The position numbers and the translations under genes were made by a program. A DNA stretch of 64,000 nt from Pseudodonghicola sp048268305 (GTDB lineage: Bacteria; Pseudomonadota; Alphaproteobacteria; Rhodobacterales; Rhodobacteraceae), in NCBI RefSeq assembly GCF_048268305.1, contig NZ_JBLWVT010000001.1, positions 1 to 64,000 on the forward strand, in the 5' to 3' direction. This document shows, one piece after another, positions 33,691 through 42,911 of the stretch; position 1 is the stretch's first letter, and every line of letters starts with the position of its first letter. A model generated the notes under the pieces. It made no database searches. It worked only from the letters and a program-made list of their open reading frames with translations, and had not been told where the DNA came from.

Positions 33691-34980
33691 ATGTCCTTCG
33701 ATTCCCCCTCTTTCGCGGGGGCGCGCGCCTATCGTGAGCGTGCCCTGAAAACCCTTTGCTTCGGTGTCTCCTCGACTCCGCGCGGGCGGCAAGTGCCGGC
33801 GCCGATCGTGGCTGATCGTGCCCGCGGCGCGCATATCTGGGACAGCGACGGCAACCGCTATATCGACTATAGCGCCGGCTACGGGCCGTTGATCCTGGGC
33901 CATTCGCCGGCCTGCGTGATCAACGCGGTGAAGGACGAGCTGGATCGGGGTCTGCGCACCGCCAGCGTCCACGCCGGCGAGGCGCAATTGGCCGAACTGG
34001 TCTGCGACACCATGCCCTGCGCCGAGAAATGCGCCTTTGTCAGTTCCGGGTCAGAGGCGGTGCATCTGGCGATGCGGGTTGCCCGGGCCAGCACCGGACG
34101 CACCCAGATCCTCAAGTTCCGCGGCAATTATCATGGCTGGTTCGATTCGATCCATGCGGCGGGATCGGTCGGGAATGACGGGCCCTCGACCCTGGGGCAG
34201 GATCTCAATGCGCTGAAATCGCTGACCTTTGTCGATTGGGGGGATATCGAGACGGTGCGCCGGACCCTGACCGGGGATTTCGCCGCGGTCATTCTGGAGC
34301 CCATCGCGGTGAACGGTGGCTGCTTCATGCCGGCCCCCGGATTCATCGAGGAACTGCGCGAGCTGACCCGCGCGCTTGGCGTGGTGCTGATCTTTGACGA
34401 GGTGATCACCGGCTATCGGTTGTCGCTGGGTGGCGCCCAGCAGGTGCTGGGGGTCACGCCGGATATCGCGGTGATCGGCAAGGCGATGGGTGGCGGGCTG
34501 CCGATCGGCGGCGTCGTCGGTTCCGACGCGGTGATGGAGCCGCTCAGCTCGGGCAGGCTGCTCCATCGCGGGACGTTCAACGGCAACCCAGTTTCGGTCG
34601 GCGCGGCGGTGGGCTGCATCACCTATCTCGCGCAGCATGCCGACGACATCTATCCGCGCATCGACGCGATGAGCGCCGATCTGGCGCAGCACATCCGCCA
34701 GAGCGCGGCGGCGCATGGGGTGACCTGTGCGGTGAACCAGACCGGATCGGCGGTGCAGATCGCCATGGGGATCGCCGAGATGCCGACGCTGGCCGATGCG
34801 GCCAAGGCCGATTTCAATGCCACCCGCCAGTTTACCGGCCACCTGCTGGAACGTGGGGTTCAAGTCATTGGCCGCGGGCTGATGTATTTGACTGCGGCGC
34901 ACGAGCCGGGTGATATCGCCGAAACCAAGGTGGCCTTCGACGGTGCTTTTGCGGCGATGGCCAGGGAAACGAACGTGTAG
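33691..34980 (+). CDS. Class III PLP aminotransferase (glutamate-1-semialdehyde aminomutase-like)
   Basis: This 429-residue fold type I PLP enzyme has SSGSEAVHLAMRVARA for phosphate binding, the cofactor Asp in IFDEVITGYRLS and the Schiff-base Lys in AVIGKAMGGGLPIGG. It resembles glutamate-1-semialdehyde 2,1-aminomutase but sits in a catabolic context, so an aminotransferase or aminomutase acting on an omega-amino acid is more likely than haem synthesis. The AT-rich 33544-33690 leader holds its promoter. The GntR/UTRA gene follows after 3 bp and is probably its dedicated regulator. Confidence 0.9.
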   Translation: MSFDSPSFAGARAYRERALKTLCFGVSSTPRGRQVPAPIVADRARGAHIWDSDGNRYIDYSAGYGPLILGHSPACVINAVKDELDRGLRTASVHAGEAQLAELVCDTMPCAEKCAFVSSGSEAVHLAMRVARASTGRTQILKFRGNYHGWFDSIHAAGSVGNDGPSTLGQDLNALKSLTFVDWGDIETVRRTLTGDFAAVILEPIAVNGGCFMPAPGFIEELRELTRALGVVLIFDEVITGYRLSLGGAQQVLGVTPDIAVIGKAMGGGLPIGGVVGSDAVMEPLSSGRLLHRGTFNGNPVSVGAAVGCITYLAQHADDIYPRIDAMSADLAQHIRQSAAAHGVTCAVNQTGSAVQIAMGIAEMPTLADAAKADFNATRQFTGHLLERGVQVIGRGLMYLTAAHEPGDIAETKVAFDGAFAAMARETNV

Positions 34981-34983
34981 GCG

Positions 34984-35769
34984 ATGCAGGCGAAATCGGC
35001 GGGTGAGGGGGCGATCACCAAGGTGATGCCCCTTTATTACAAGATCTTCATGGTCCTGGAGCGGGAGATCCGCAACCGGCAGTACCCGTCGGAGACGCCG
35101 CTGCCGAGCGAGTTTGAGCTGGCGCAGCGATTCGACGTCTCGCGGGTGACCATTCGCCATACCTTGGCGATGCTGGCCGAAAAGCGGCTGATCGACCGTC
35201 AGCGGGGCAGGGGCACCTTTGCCAGGCCGCCGGATCCGGTGGCGCCCAGGGTCAGCAGCTTTGACGGGTTGAACCAGAACATTGCCGAGTTCGAGACCGG
35301 GACCAAGGTTGAAATCCTTGACACCGGGGCCGGGCGGCTGCCCGATTGGGCGCGGCACTGGCTGGGGCTCGGGCCGCTTGATACCCGGCGGATCACCCGG
35401 GTCCGGCGCGATGGGGCGGGGCCGTTTTCCTATTCGATCTGCCATCTGTCGGGGGCGGCAGCGCAGCTTGATCCGTCGCTCCTGGGCAATCGGGCCATCA
35501 TCGCGGCGCTCGCGGATGTGGGGGTCATTGCCGAACGGGTGGAACAGCGGCTGACCGCCGTGGCCGCCGCGCCCGAGATCGCCGAACATCTCGACGTCGT
35601 GGTGGGCGCGCCGTTGACGTTGATGCGGCGGGTGATGTTCGACGCCACCGGCGGGGCCTTTGAATTCCTCGAAGTCTATTACCGCCCGGATCGCTTCGAA
35701 TACAGCGTCAACCTGACCCGGCAGGATGGCAGTTCCGGCCCGCCGCATTGGGTGTCGAAAGGCGACTGA
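34984..35769 (+). CDS. GntR-family regulator with UTRA ligand domain (HutC type)
   Basis: This 261-residue protein has a winged helix at about 18-85 (PSEFELAQRFDVSRVTIRHT, then LIDRQRGRGTFARPP) and a C-terminal UTRA domain from about 100, ending MRRVMFDATGGAFEFLEVYY. UTRA domains bind small metabolites such as histidine derivatives or sugars. The ATG at 34984 is 3 bp after the aminotransferase; an ATG at 35026 is an alternative start. It is co-transcribed with the aminotransferase and probably regulates it and nearby transport genes. Confidence 0.9.
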   Translation: MQAKSAGEGAITKVMPLYYKIFMVLEREIRNRQYPSETPLPSEFELAQRFDVSRVTIRHTLAMLAEKRLIDRQRGRGTFARPPDPVAPRVSSFDGLNQNIAEFETGTKVEILDTGAGRLPDWARHWLGLGPLDTRRITRVRRDGAGPFSYSICHLSGAAAQLDPSLLGNRAIIAALADVGVIAERVEQRLTAVAAAPEIAEHLDVVVGAPLTLMRRVMFDATGGAFEFLEVYYRPDRFEYSVNLTRQDGSSGPPHWVSKGD

Positions 35770-35772
35770 GGC

Positions 35773-35796
35773 GGCCCCACTCGCGAGGGCGGGGCC
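35773..35796. terminator. Terminator-like hairpin
   Basis: GGCCCC and GGGGCC, with further pairing of CTCGC/GCGAG inside, form a stem between the convergent UTRA regulator and DsrE-like genes. There is no T-tract on either side, so function is uncertain. Confidence 0.5.
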
Positions 35797-35806
35797 TGAG
35801 CCGATC

Positions 35807-36178
35807 TCAGGTGATCTGCAGCGACCCCTTGGCCTCCATCAGCAGGTCGATCACATCGGGGGCGGTGATGATCTCATAGCCGGGCACCATCTCCTCGGCG
35901 GTATAGCCGTTGTGGATCATGCAGGAGCCGCAGATGCCGATGCGGCCGCCGGCGGCCAGGAACTGCTCCAGCACCTCGGCGGCGGGCGAGAAGGGCTTGC
36001 CGATGTCGATCGGATCGAGCGCGCCGGGCTTGCCCAGTTCCACCGCCTCGACCATCAGCAGAACCATCGCGCTGTGACCCTTCTTCAGCGCGTTCAGCGC
36101 CATGGTGAAGGCGACGGTGACCTTGTTGGGGTTCGAGGTGCCATCGAAAAGCGTGGCGACGAAATCCACCGTTTGCAT
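35807..36178 (-). CDS. DsrE-family protein
   Basis: This 123-residue protein has the DsrE/DsrF fold: an N-terminal strand VDFVATLFDG, the hydrophobic core AMVLLMVEAVELG and a cysteine motif RIGICGSCMIHNG at about 79-91. DsrE proteins carry sulfur as persulfides or bind small ligands, and the CxxC here could bind sulfur or metal. The ATG at 36178 follows AAAGGAG. It lies 127 bp downstream of an M20 amidohydrolase on the same strand, with a strong hairpin between. Its role is not apparent from the neighbours. Confidence 0.8.
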   Translation of the reverse strand: MQTVDFVATLFDGTSNPNKVTVAFTMALNALKKGHSAMVLLMVEAVELGKPGALDPIDIGKPFSPAAEVLEQFLAAGGRIGICGSCMIHNGYTAEEMVPGYEIITAPDVIDLLMEAKGSLQIT

Positions 36179-36261
36179 ATCAATCTCCTTTCGCGCGGGA
36201 AAAGCCCCGCTGCCGGGCGGAGCTTCCTGCGAAACGAACGAATGCTCAAGATGGAATGTGT

Positions 36262-36300
36262 CGCAGGCCCGGCGCCGGCGCAAAGCCGCCCGGGCCTGCG
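36262..36300 (-). terminator. Intercistronic hairpin between M20 amidohydrolase and DsrE genes
   Basis: CGCAGGCCCGG and CCGGGCCTGCG form a perfect 11-bp stem with a 17-nt loop. It begins 6 bp after the M20 stop. No T-tract follows, so it may act as an attenuator or mRNA stabiliser. Confidence 0.6.
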
Positions 36301-36305
36301 CCGGA

Positions 36306-37466
36306 TCAGGCGGCGGCGCCGCGGTCGATCACCAGATTGGCGTAGATGTTCGAGCCGACCGGCAGCATGGCATCGTCGATGAAGAACGCCGGGTTGTGCA
36401 GTTGCACGTCGCCGCCGTGGCCGACGGTGCAATAGGCGCCGGGCACGATGCGCAGCATGTCGGCGAAATCCTCCGATCCCATCACCAATTCGTCGGTCAT
36501 CTCGGTCTTGGCCTCGCCCACCACCGGGGCGGCGGCGCGGATCACCGCATCGGCCAGCGCCGGATCGTTCTCCAGCACGTCGAAGACATTGCGGATATCA
36601 ACCTGGACCCCGACACCATATCCCTTGGCAATGCCGTCACAGAGCGCCCGGATGCGCTCCGAGATCAGTTCGCCCACCTCGGGGTGGAAGAAGCGGATGG
36701 TGCCGCCCAGGGTGGCGGTTTCGGGGATGACGTTATAGGCGGCGCCGGCGTTCAGCTTGGTGACCGAGATCACCGCCGGCTTGGTCGGGGGCACATTGCG
36801 CGAGACGATCGACTGGATCTGCTGCACCAGGTTGGTGGCGATGACGATGGGGTCGCGGCTGCCTTCCGGGCGGGCGCCATGGCTGCCGCGGCCAGTGATC
36901 TTGATGTCGAAGAAATCCGACCCGGCCATCGCCTTGCCCTTCTTGATGCCGACGACATCGGGGCTTTGGTGCGGGGCATTGTGCATCCCATAGATTTCAT
37001 CGCAGGGAAAGCGGTCGAACAGCCCGTCGGCGATCATCGCCCGGGCACCGCCCAGGCCTTCTTCAGCCGGCTGGAAGATGAAGACGACAGTGCCGGCGAA
37101 ATCGCGATGTTCGCTGAGGTATTTCGCGGCGCCGAGCAGCATGGTGGTATGGGCGTCATGGCCGCAGGCATGCATCACACCCGGCGTTTTCGAGGCATAG
37201 GGCAGGTTGGTTTCCTCGTGAATCGGCAGCGCGTCCATATCGGCGCGCAGCCCGATGGTGCGGCCCGGCCTGGTTCCCTTCAGCACGCCCACCACACCGG
37301 TCTTGCCGATGCCGGTGGTCACCTCGATCCCCCAGCTTTTCAGTTTCTCGGCAACGATGCCCGATGTGCGCACCTCTTCGAACCCCAGCTCGGGGTGTTC
37401 GTGCAGATCGCGGCGGATGGCGGTCAGCTCATCGGCATAGGCGGCGATTTCGTCATTTACCGGCAT
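36306..37466 (-). CDS. M20-family metallo-amidohydrolase (hippurate hydrolase/N-acyl amino acid deacylase-like)
   Basis: This 386-residue zinc hydrolase begins with the HPELGFEE motif (DLHEHPELGFEEV), then GLRADMDALPI, HACGHDAHTTMLLGA, the catalytic Glu in FQPAEEG and HNAPHQ. It is the length of HipO-type aminoacylases that release an amino acid from an N-acyl or N-aryl amide. The ATG at 37466 follows AGGAG; the longer frame to 37658 runs into the divergent promoter. It is divergent from the peptide-type ABC operon, which suggests that the importer brings in the acylated amine or dipeptide it hydrolyses. Confidence 0.9.
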   Translation of the reverse strand: MPVNDEIAAYADELTAIRRDLHEHPELGFEEVRTSGIVAEKLKSWGIEVTTGIGKTGVVGVLKGTRPGRTIGLRADMDALPIHEETNLPYASKTPGVMHACGHDAHTTMLLGAAKYLSEHRDFAGTVVFIFQPAEEGLGGARAMIADGLFDRFPCDEIYGMHNAPHQSPDVVGIKKGKAMAGSDFFDIKITGRGSHGARPEGSRDPIVIATNLVQQIQSIVSRNVPPTKPAVISVTKLNAGAAYNVIPETATLGGTIRFFHPEVGELISERIRALCDGIAKGYGVGVQVDIRNVFDVLENDPALADAVIRAAAPVVGEAKTEMTDELVMGSEDFADMLRIVPGAYCTVGHGGDVQLHNPAFFIDDAMLPVGSNIYANLVIDRGAAA

Positions 37467-37861
37467 GGGTGGGCTCCTTCTTGTCCTGCGGAGGAGTGTT
37501 TCCGTTCCGGGCTGAAATTCAAGCTGAAGCTGTCCGGGCCCGGATATTGTCGGCCCGCTGGCCCTGTCGTGACCGCAGCGGGGCAGATCGGGCTGAGCAT
37601 TTCCATCGCGTCGCGGGAAAATGCGCCTGCGACCCTGCGAATTTATTTTGCGTGTCAAAAATTGAATGTCATAAAAATGTTACAAAGCTTAACGGCTCGA
37701 ATTATCAAGGAATCAAAGGGGGGTCTTTCATCCGCTGTACCGACCAGGCCGCGCTTGGCCTGCCAGATCACGCCCATTGCCCCCCGGTGCCCCGGAGACT
37801 GTCATAATCCGGTAACAGCCCGAGCCTATTCAGCCGCCAATCTCTGCTAACGAGGAACACC
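37467..37861. promoter_or_regulatory. Divergent promoter region of the M20 and peptide-ABC genes
   Basis: This 395-bp non-coding region has an AT-rich core at about 37635-37705 (for example TGTCATAAAAATGTTACAAA) in an otherwise GC-rich gap. That is the probable promoter area for both directions. I saw no strong palindrome comparable with the cluster A and B operators and no gene. Confidence 0.5.
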
Positions 37862-39343
37862 ATGACCAAGTTTCGCACCACTGTCCTGACGGCGATCGTG
37901 TCGTCCATCGCGTTGGCCTCGCCGCTGCTCGCCGCCGGCACCGTCCGGATCGGCACCCAGCAGGAACCGACCGTTCTGGACCCGACCAGCGATGCGACCG
38001 CCTCCATTTCCGGGATGCTGGCGCATAACGTCTATGAGGCGCTGACCACCGTCGACGAAAGCGGCGTGGTTCTGCCCAATCTGGCGACAAGCTGGACCAT
38101 TTCGGACGACGGGCTGACCTATACCTTCACCCTGGTCGAAGGCGCCAAGTTCCACGATGGCACCACCTTTGACGCGGAGGATGTGAAATTCAGCTTCGAC
38201 CGCGCCATGGCCGAAGGGTCGGTGAACCCGACCAAGAAGATTTTCGAGCCGATCGAAAGCATCACCGTGATCGACCCGAAGACCATCGAGATGAAGCTGA
38301 AGCGCAAGGATGCCTTCTTCCTGTTCAACATTGCGCAGGGCGCCGCCTCGATCGTCGGGCCCGAAAGCGTGGCTGACGATGTCACCAAGCCGGTCGGCAC
38401 CGGTCCCTTCGCCTTCGACAGCTGGACCCGCGGCGATCGCCTGGTGCTGAAGAAATACGCCGACTATCGCGATGCCGCCAACGTGTCGCTGGACAAGGTC
38501 GAGTTCCGCTTCATCTCGGACCCGGCCGCCGCCACCGCCGCGCTGATGGCCGAGGAGCTGGATGCCTTCCCGACCTTCCCGGCGCCCGAGCTGCTGGATC
38601 AGTTCGAGGCCGATCCGCGCTTCAAGGTCGTCGTCGGCTCGACCGAGGGTGAGGTGATCCTGGCCCTCAACAACTCGAAACCGCCGTTCAATGACCTGAA
38701 GGCGCGCCGGGGCGTGTCCTATGCCATCGACCGCAACGAGATCATCGAAGGCGCGATGTATGGCCGCGCCGTGCCGATCGGCTCGTTCTACCCGCCGCAC
38801 GGACCCGCCTATGTCGATCTGACCGGCATGTATCCGCATGATGCTGCCAAGGCGAAGGAACTGTTCACCGAATCCGGTCTGGAAGGTGGCGAAGTGACCC
38901 TGCGGGTGCCGCCCTTCCCCTATGCCACCCGTTCGGCCGAGATCATTCAGGCCGAAATGGCCAAGGCCGGCGTGAAGGTGAATGTCGAGAATGTCGAATG
39001 GGGCTTCTGGATCGACGAGGTCTATAAGAAGAAGAACTATGACATGACCATCATCGCCCATACCTCGCCCAACGACCTGAGCAATTTCGCCATGGGGCCG
39101 AACTATTTCTATGGCTACCATTCGGACGAATACGACGCGCTGTGGAACGCCATCAAGACCGAGAGCGATCCGGCCAAGCGGCACGAGCTGGAGAAGCAGG
39201 CGCAGGTCTTCATCGCCGAGAACGCAATCCATGGCTTCCTGTTCCAGCTGCCGAAGCTGGGGGTCTATCGTCAGAATGTCGATGGTTTCTGGGCCTCGTC
39301 GCCGGTGCTGTTCCAGCCGCTGGCCGGCGTGACCGTCCAGTAA
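37862..39343 (+). CDS. ABC transporter substrate-binding protein, peptide/nickel family (SBP family 5)
   Basis: This 493-residue periplasmic protein has a signal peptide at residues 1-21 (SPLLAAG). The mature part shows the family 5 signature in VRIGTQQEPTVLDPTSDATA and NVYEALTTVDESG, followed by KFHDGTTFDAEDVKFSFDRA. The family binds di/oligopeptides, opines, glutathione, nickel chelates or similar compounds. The permease and ATPase genes follow after a hairpin. The specificity is unknown; the divergent M20 hydrolase suggests an N-acylated or amide-linked solute. Confidence 0.92.
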   Translation: MTKFRTTVLTAIVSSIALASPLLAAGTVRIGTQQEPTVLDPTSDATASISGMLAHNVYEALTTVDESGVVLPNLATSWTISDDGLTYTFTLVEGAKFHDGTTFDAEDVKFSFDRAMAEGSVNPTKKIFEPIESITVIDPKTIEMKLKRKDAFFLFNIAQGAASIVGPESVADDVTKPVGTGPFAFDSWTRGDRLVLKKYADYRDAANVSLDKVEFRFISDPAAATAALMAEELDAFPTFPAPELLDQFEADPRFKVVVGSTEGEVILALNNSKPPFNDLKARRGVSYAIDRNEIIEGAMYGRAVPIGSFYPPHGPAYVDLTGMYPHDAAKAKELFTESGLEGGEVTLRVPPFPYATRSAEIIQAEMAKAGVKVNVENVEWGFWIDEVYKKKNYDMTIIAHTSPNDLSNFAMGPNYFYGYHSDEYDALWNAIKTESDPAKRHELEKQAQVFIAENAIHGFLFQLPKLGVYRQNVDGFWASSPVLFQPLAGVTVQ

Positions 39344-39363
39344 GCCCAGCAACAGAAAGCTGT

Positions 39364-39385
39364 GCCGGGGGTTCCTGCCCCCGGC
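39364..39385 (+). terminator. Stem-loop with short T-run between binding protein and permease
   Basis: GCCGGGGG and CCCCCGGC form an 8-bp stem with a 6-nt loop followed by ATTTTGG. It is 20 bp after the binding-protein stop and probably causes partial termination, giving excess binding protein over permease. Confidence 0.7.
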
Positions 39386-39401
39386 ATTTTGGCGTTTCCG
39401 C

Positions 39402-40349
39402 ATGCAAGTTTTCCTCCTCAGACGAACACTGGGATTCCTGGCCACGATCCTCGCGATCTCGGTCATCGTCTTCCTGGTGATGAACGTGCTGCCCGGCGAT
39501 CCGTCGGTCACCATTCTCGGCATCGATTCCACCGAAGACGCCCGCGCCGCCCTGCGCGCGCAGCTCGGGCTCGATGATCCGCTCTGGCAACGCTATCTCC
39601 ACTGGATATGGGGCGCGCTGCACGGCGATTTCGGCACCAGCTATTTCTTCCGCGTGCCGGTGGGCGAACTGATCGTGGAGCGTCTGCCTCTGACGTTGTC
39701 GCTGGCGGCCTTCGGCACCCTGGCGACGGTGGTCCTGGGCATCGTTCTGGGCGTGATCGCGGCGGCCAACCACGGCCGCGCCGGCGACTGGATCATCATG
39801 CTGCTCAGCCAGCTTGGCATCGCCATCCCGGCCTTCTGGCTGTCGATGCTCCTGGTGCTGCTCTTCGCGGTCAAGCTGCGCTGGCTGCCGCCCGGCGGCT
39901 TTCCCGGCTGGGACGAGCCGGTCGCGGCGCTCAGATCGCTGATCCTGCCGACCACGGCATTGGCGCTGGTGCAATCGGCGGTGCTGGCGCGGGTGACGCG
40001 GTCTTCGGCGCTGGAGGTCATGCGGCTTGATTTCGTGCGCACCGCGCGGGCCACCGGCATGACCCGGGGCCGCATCCTTGGCCGGCATATCCTGCCCAAT
40101 GCGCTGGTGCCGATCGTCACCATCGTCGGCATGCAGGTCGCCGCCGTGGTGACCGGGACCATCGTGATCGAAAACGTCTTTTATCTGCCCGGGCTCGGCC
40201 GGCTGGTGTTCCAGTCGATCTCGAACCGGGATCTCTTCACCGTGCAGGCATTGGTGGTGCTGTTCGCCGCCATCGTGGTCACGGCGAACTTTCTGGTCGA
40301 TATCGCCTATGTTCTGATCGACCCGCGGCTGAAAGGACGGCTGTCATGA
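39402..40349 (+). CDS. Peptide-type ABC transporter permease (DppB type)
   Basis: This 315-residue protein has six membrane helices. The family opening is LRRTLGFLATILAISVIVFL, followed by NVLPGDPSVTILG, and the EAA loop is FVRTARATGMTRGRILGRHI. Its stop overlaps the DppC-type start by 4 bp (ATGA). ATG at 39402 has a weak ribosome site because of the upstream hairpin. Normal family length. Confidence 0.93.
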   Translation: MQVFLLRRTLGFLATILAISVIVFLVMNVLPGDPSVTILGIDSTEDARAALRAQLGLDDPLWQRYLHWIWGALHGDFGTSYFFRVPVGELIVERLPLTLSLAAFGTLATVVLGIVLGVIAAANHGRAGDWIIMLLSQLGIAIPAFWLSMLLVLLFAVKLRWLPPGGFPGWDEPVAALRSLILPTTALALVQSAVLARVTRSSALEVMRLDFVRTARATGMTRGRILGRHILPNALVPIVTIVGMQVAAVVTGTIVIENVFYLPGLGRLVFQSISNRDLFTVQALVVLFAAIVVTANFLVDIAYVLIDPRLKGRLS

Positions 40350-41164
40350 CCCGCGCGATCAACCTTCGGATCGGGGCGGTTCTGGTGGTGGCTCTGACCG
40401 CGGCGGCACTGTTGTCCCTGGTCTGGACGCCCTATGACTATACCGTGCTGAGCGTCACCCAGAAGTTCCGCCCGCCCTCGGCCGACCATTGGCTGGGCAC
40501 CGATCAGCTTGGTCGCGACGTGGTCAGCCTGCTGATGGCGGCCTCGGTCAATTCGCTGGCGGTGGCCTTCATCTCGGTCGGCATCGGCGGCAGCATCGGC
40601 ACCGCGCTGGGGCTGACCGCCTCGGCCTTCGGTGGCTGGGTGGAATCCGCGATCATGCGGATTGCCGACCTGGGCTTCGCCTTTCCGGCGCTGCTGTTCG
40701 CGATCATGCTGGCTGCGGCCTTCGGTCCGTCGCTGTCGAACGCGATCCTGGCGATCGCCTTCATCAACGTGCCGATCTTCACCCGGGTGGCGCGCGGCGC
40801 CGCGAACCAGATCTGGACGCGGGATTACGTGCTTGCCGGTCGCGCCGCGGGCGCGAGCCAGTTCAGCCTGACCATCGACCACGTGCTGCCGAACATCTCG
40901 GCCACGCTGATCGTGCAGGCGACGATCGAATTCGCCGTTGCCATCCTGGCCGAGGCGGCGCTGAGCTATCTGGGCCTTGGCGCGCAGCCGCCGATGCCCT
41001 CATGGGGCCGGATGCTGAACGAGGCGCAGACGCTGATGTATCTGGCGCCGCAACTGGCGATCTATCCGGGGCTCTGCATCATCGCCGCCGTGCTGGGCTT
41101 CGGCCTGCTGGGCGATGGGCTCAGGGATATCTCCGATCCCCGACTGGCGAGGGCGCGCACATGA
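40346..41164 (+). CDS. Peptide-type ABC transporter permease (DppC type)
   Basis: This 272-residue permease has the DppC landmarks HWLGTDQLGRDVVSLLM near residue 50-66 and the EAA-type loop DYVLAGRAAGASQFSLTIDH. It overlaps both neighbours by 4 bp, so dppB-C-D-F-type genes are tightly coupled. It forms the channel with the preceding subunit. Confidence 0.93.
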   Translation: MTRAINLRIGAVLVVALTAAALLSLVWTPYDYTVLSVTQKFRPPSADHWLGTDQLGRDVVSLLMAASVNSLAVAFISVGIGGSIGTALGLTASAFGGWVESAIMRIADLGFAFPALLFAIMLAAAFGPSLSNAILAIAFINVPIFTRVARGAANQIWTRDYVLAGRAAGASQFSLTIDHVLPNISATLIVQATIEFAVAILAEAALSYLGLGAQPPMPSWGRMLNEAQTLMYLAPQLAIYPGLCIIAAVLGFGLLGDGLRDISDPRLARART

Positions 41165-42117
41165 TCGAGGCGGAAAACATCTCGGTCCGCTTTGGCGAGG
41201 CCGAGGCGCTGCGGCGGGTGTCGCTGAGCCTGCGTCCGGGCGAACGGCTGGGTCTGGTCGGCGAAAGCGGGTCGGGCAAGTCGATGCTGGGGCTAGCGCT
41301 GATGGGCATGCTGCCCGAGGCGGCGCAGATGACCGGCCGGCTGACGATCGACGGCCATGACCTGTCCGGCGCCTCCGACCGCGACTGGCGCGAGATGCGC
41401 GCGCGCAAGGTGGCGATGATCTTTCAGGAACCGATGATGGCGCTGAACCCGCTGCGGCGGGTGGGCGATACGGTGATGGAACCGCTGCGGCTGCATCTGG
41501 GCTTGAGCAAGTCCGACGCCCGCCGCCGGGCGCTGGAGCTGTTTGAGGAGACCGGCATTCAGGATCCGGAAGAGAAGCTGCGGCAATACCCGCATGAACT
41601 TTCCGGCGGCCAGCGGCAGCGGGTGCTGATTGCGCTGGCCCTGGCCTGCGATCCGGGCATCCTGATCGCGGATGAGCCGACCACCGCGCTCGACGCGCAT
41701 GTGGCGCTGAGGATCACCGATCTGCTGACCCGGCTGGCCCGGGATCGCGGCATGGTGCTGGTCTTCATCAGCCACGATCTGGCCGCCGTCGCCCGCACCG
41801 CCGAGACGGTGGCGGTGATGTACGGCGGCGAGATCGTCGAGAAGGGGCCGGTGGCGCAGGTGCTGTCCGATCCGCAGCATCCCTATACCAAGGGCTTGCT
41901 GCATGCCCGCCCGACCATCACCGGGGGCGAGCTGCGCAAGCGGCTGCCGATGATCCCGGGCAATGTGCCGGCGCTGGCCGATCTGCCGCATGGCTGCCGC
42001 TTCTCCGGCCGTTGTTCGGTGGAACTGCCGAAATGCGCGGATACCCGTCCGGCCCTGCATGGGATCGGCGGCGCGCGCACCTGCGCCTGTCATCATGTGC
42101 CGGAGGTGGTGGAATGA
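41161..42117 (+). CDS. Peptide-type ABC transporter ATPase (DppD type)
   Basis: This 318-residue ATPase has Walker A GESGSGKSM, signature LSGGQRQRVLIALAL, Walker B ILIADEPTTALD and the oligopeptide-specific C-terminal Cys-rich region (HGCRFSGRCSVELPKCADTR ... CACHH), which in relatives holds an iron-sulfur cluster. ATG at 41161 overlaps the DppC stop. A longer frame from 40489 is the permease read out of phase. Confidence 0.93.
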   Translation: MIEAENISVRFGEAEALRRVSLSLRPGERLGLVGESGSGKSMLGLALMGMLPEAAQMTGRLTIDGHDLSGASDRDWREMRARKVAMIFQEPMMALNPLRRVGDTVMEPLRLHLGLSKSDARRRALELFEETGIQDPEEKLRQYPHELSGGQRQRVLIALALACDPGILIADEPTTALDAHVALRITDLLTRLARDRGMVLVFISHDLAAVARTAETVAVMYGGEIVEKGPVAQVLSDPQHPYTKGLLHARPTITGGELRKRLPMIPGNVPALADLPHGCRFSGRCSVELPKCADTRPALHGIGGARTCACHHVPEVVE

Positions 42118-42911
42118 GCGTTCTGCTGGACATTCAGGGCGTCACCCGCCGCTATCCCCGCCCGCGCAAGCAGCTCTTTCATCACGAGGAGCCTCTGGTC
42201 GCGGTCGATAACGTCTCGGTCCAGATCACCCAGGGCCGCACCCTGGGGATCGTCGGCGAAAGCGGATCGGGCAAGTCGACCCTGGCGCGGATGGTGATGG
42301 CCTTCGAGGCGCCGGACGAGGGCGAGGTGCTGTTCGAGGGCAGGAACATCCACGCGCTGAACAAGCGCGAGCTGCAGGCGCTGCGGCCAGAGTTCCAGAT
42401 GATCTTTCAGGATCCTTTCGGATCGCTCGATCCGCGCCGCTCGGTCGGCTGGTCGGTGGCGCAGCCGTTGCGCGCCGCCGGCATGAAGCCCGATCAGGCA
42501 TTGATCCTGAAGACGCTGGAGCAAGTGGGGCTCAGGGCGGCGGATATCGACCGTTTTCCGCATGAGTTCTCCGGCGGGCAGCGCCAGCGGATCGCCATTG
42601 CGCGGGCCATTGTCACCAAGCCCAAGTTGCTGGTCGCGGACGAGGCGGTCTCGGCGCTCGACGTCTCGGTGCGGGCGCAAATCCTGAACCTGCTGATGGA
42701 TCTGCAAGACGAGATGGGGCTTGGCATTCTCTTCATCAGCCATGATCTCGCCGTGGTCTCCAGCCTCTGCGACGATCTGCTGGTGCTCCGGAACGGGGTG
42801 GTGGTCGAACAGGGGCTGGCGGCGGATATCCTGAACAACCCGGGGCATGACTATACCCATACCTTGCTGACGGCGGCGAAACTGGAACTGGAAGGGGGCA
42901 AGGCACTGTGA
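42114..42911 (+). CDS. Peptide-type ABC transporter ATPase (DppF type)
   Basis: This 265-residue ATPase has Walker A GESGSGKST, Q-loop MIFQDPFGSLDPR, signature FSGGQRQRIAIARAI and Walker B LLVADEAVSALD (Ala in place of the more usual Pro after the Glu). It is slightly shorter than typical DppF (about 320 residues) because the C-terminal Cys-rich extension is missing. The start overlaps the DppD stop (ATGA), and the stop overlaps the phosphoesterase start (GTGA). Confidence 0.92.
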   Translation: MSVLLDIQGVTRRYPRPRKQLFHHEEPLVAVDNVSVQITQGRTLGIVGESGSGKSTLARMVMAFEAPDEGEVLFEGRNIHALNKRELQALRPEFQMIFQDPFGSLDPRRSVGWSVAQPLRAAGMKPDQALILKTLEQVGLRAADIDRFPHEFSGGQRQRIAIARAIVTKPKLLVADEAVSALDVSVRAQILNLLMDLQDEMGLGILFISHDLAVVSSLCDDLLVLRNGVVVEQGLAADILNNPGHDYTHTLLTAAKLELEGGKAL

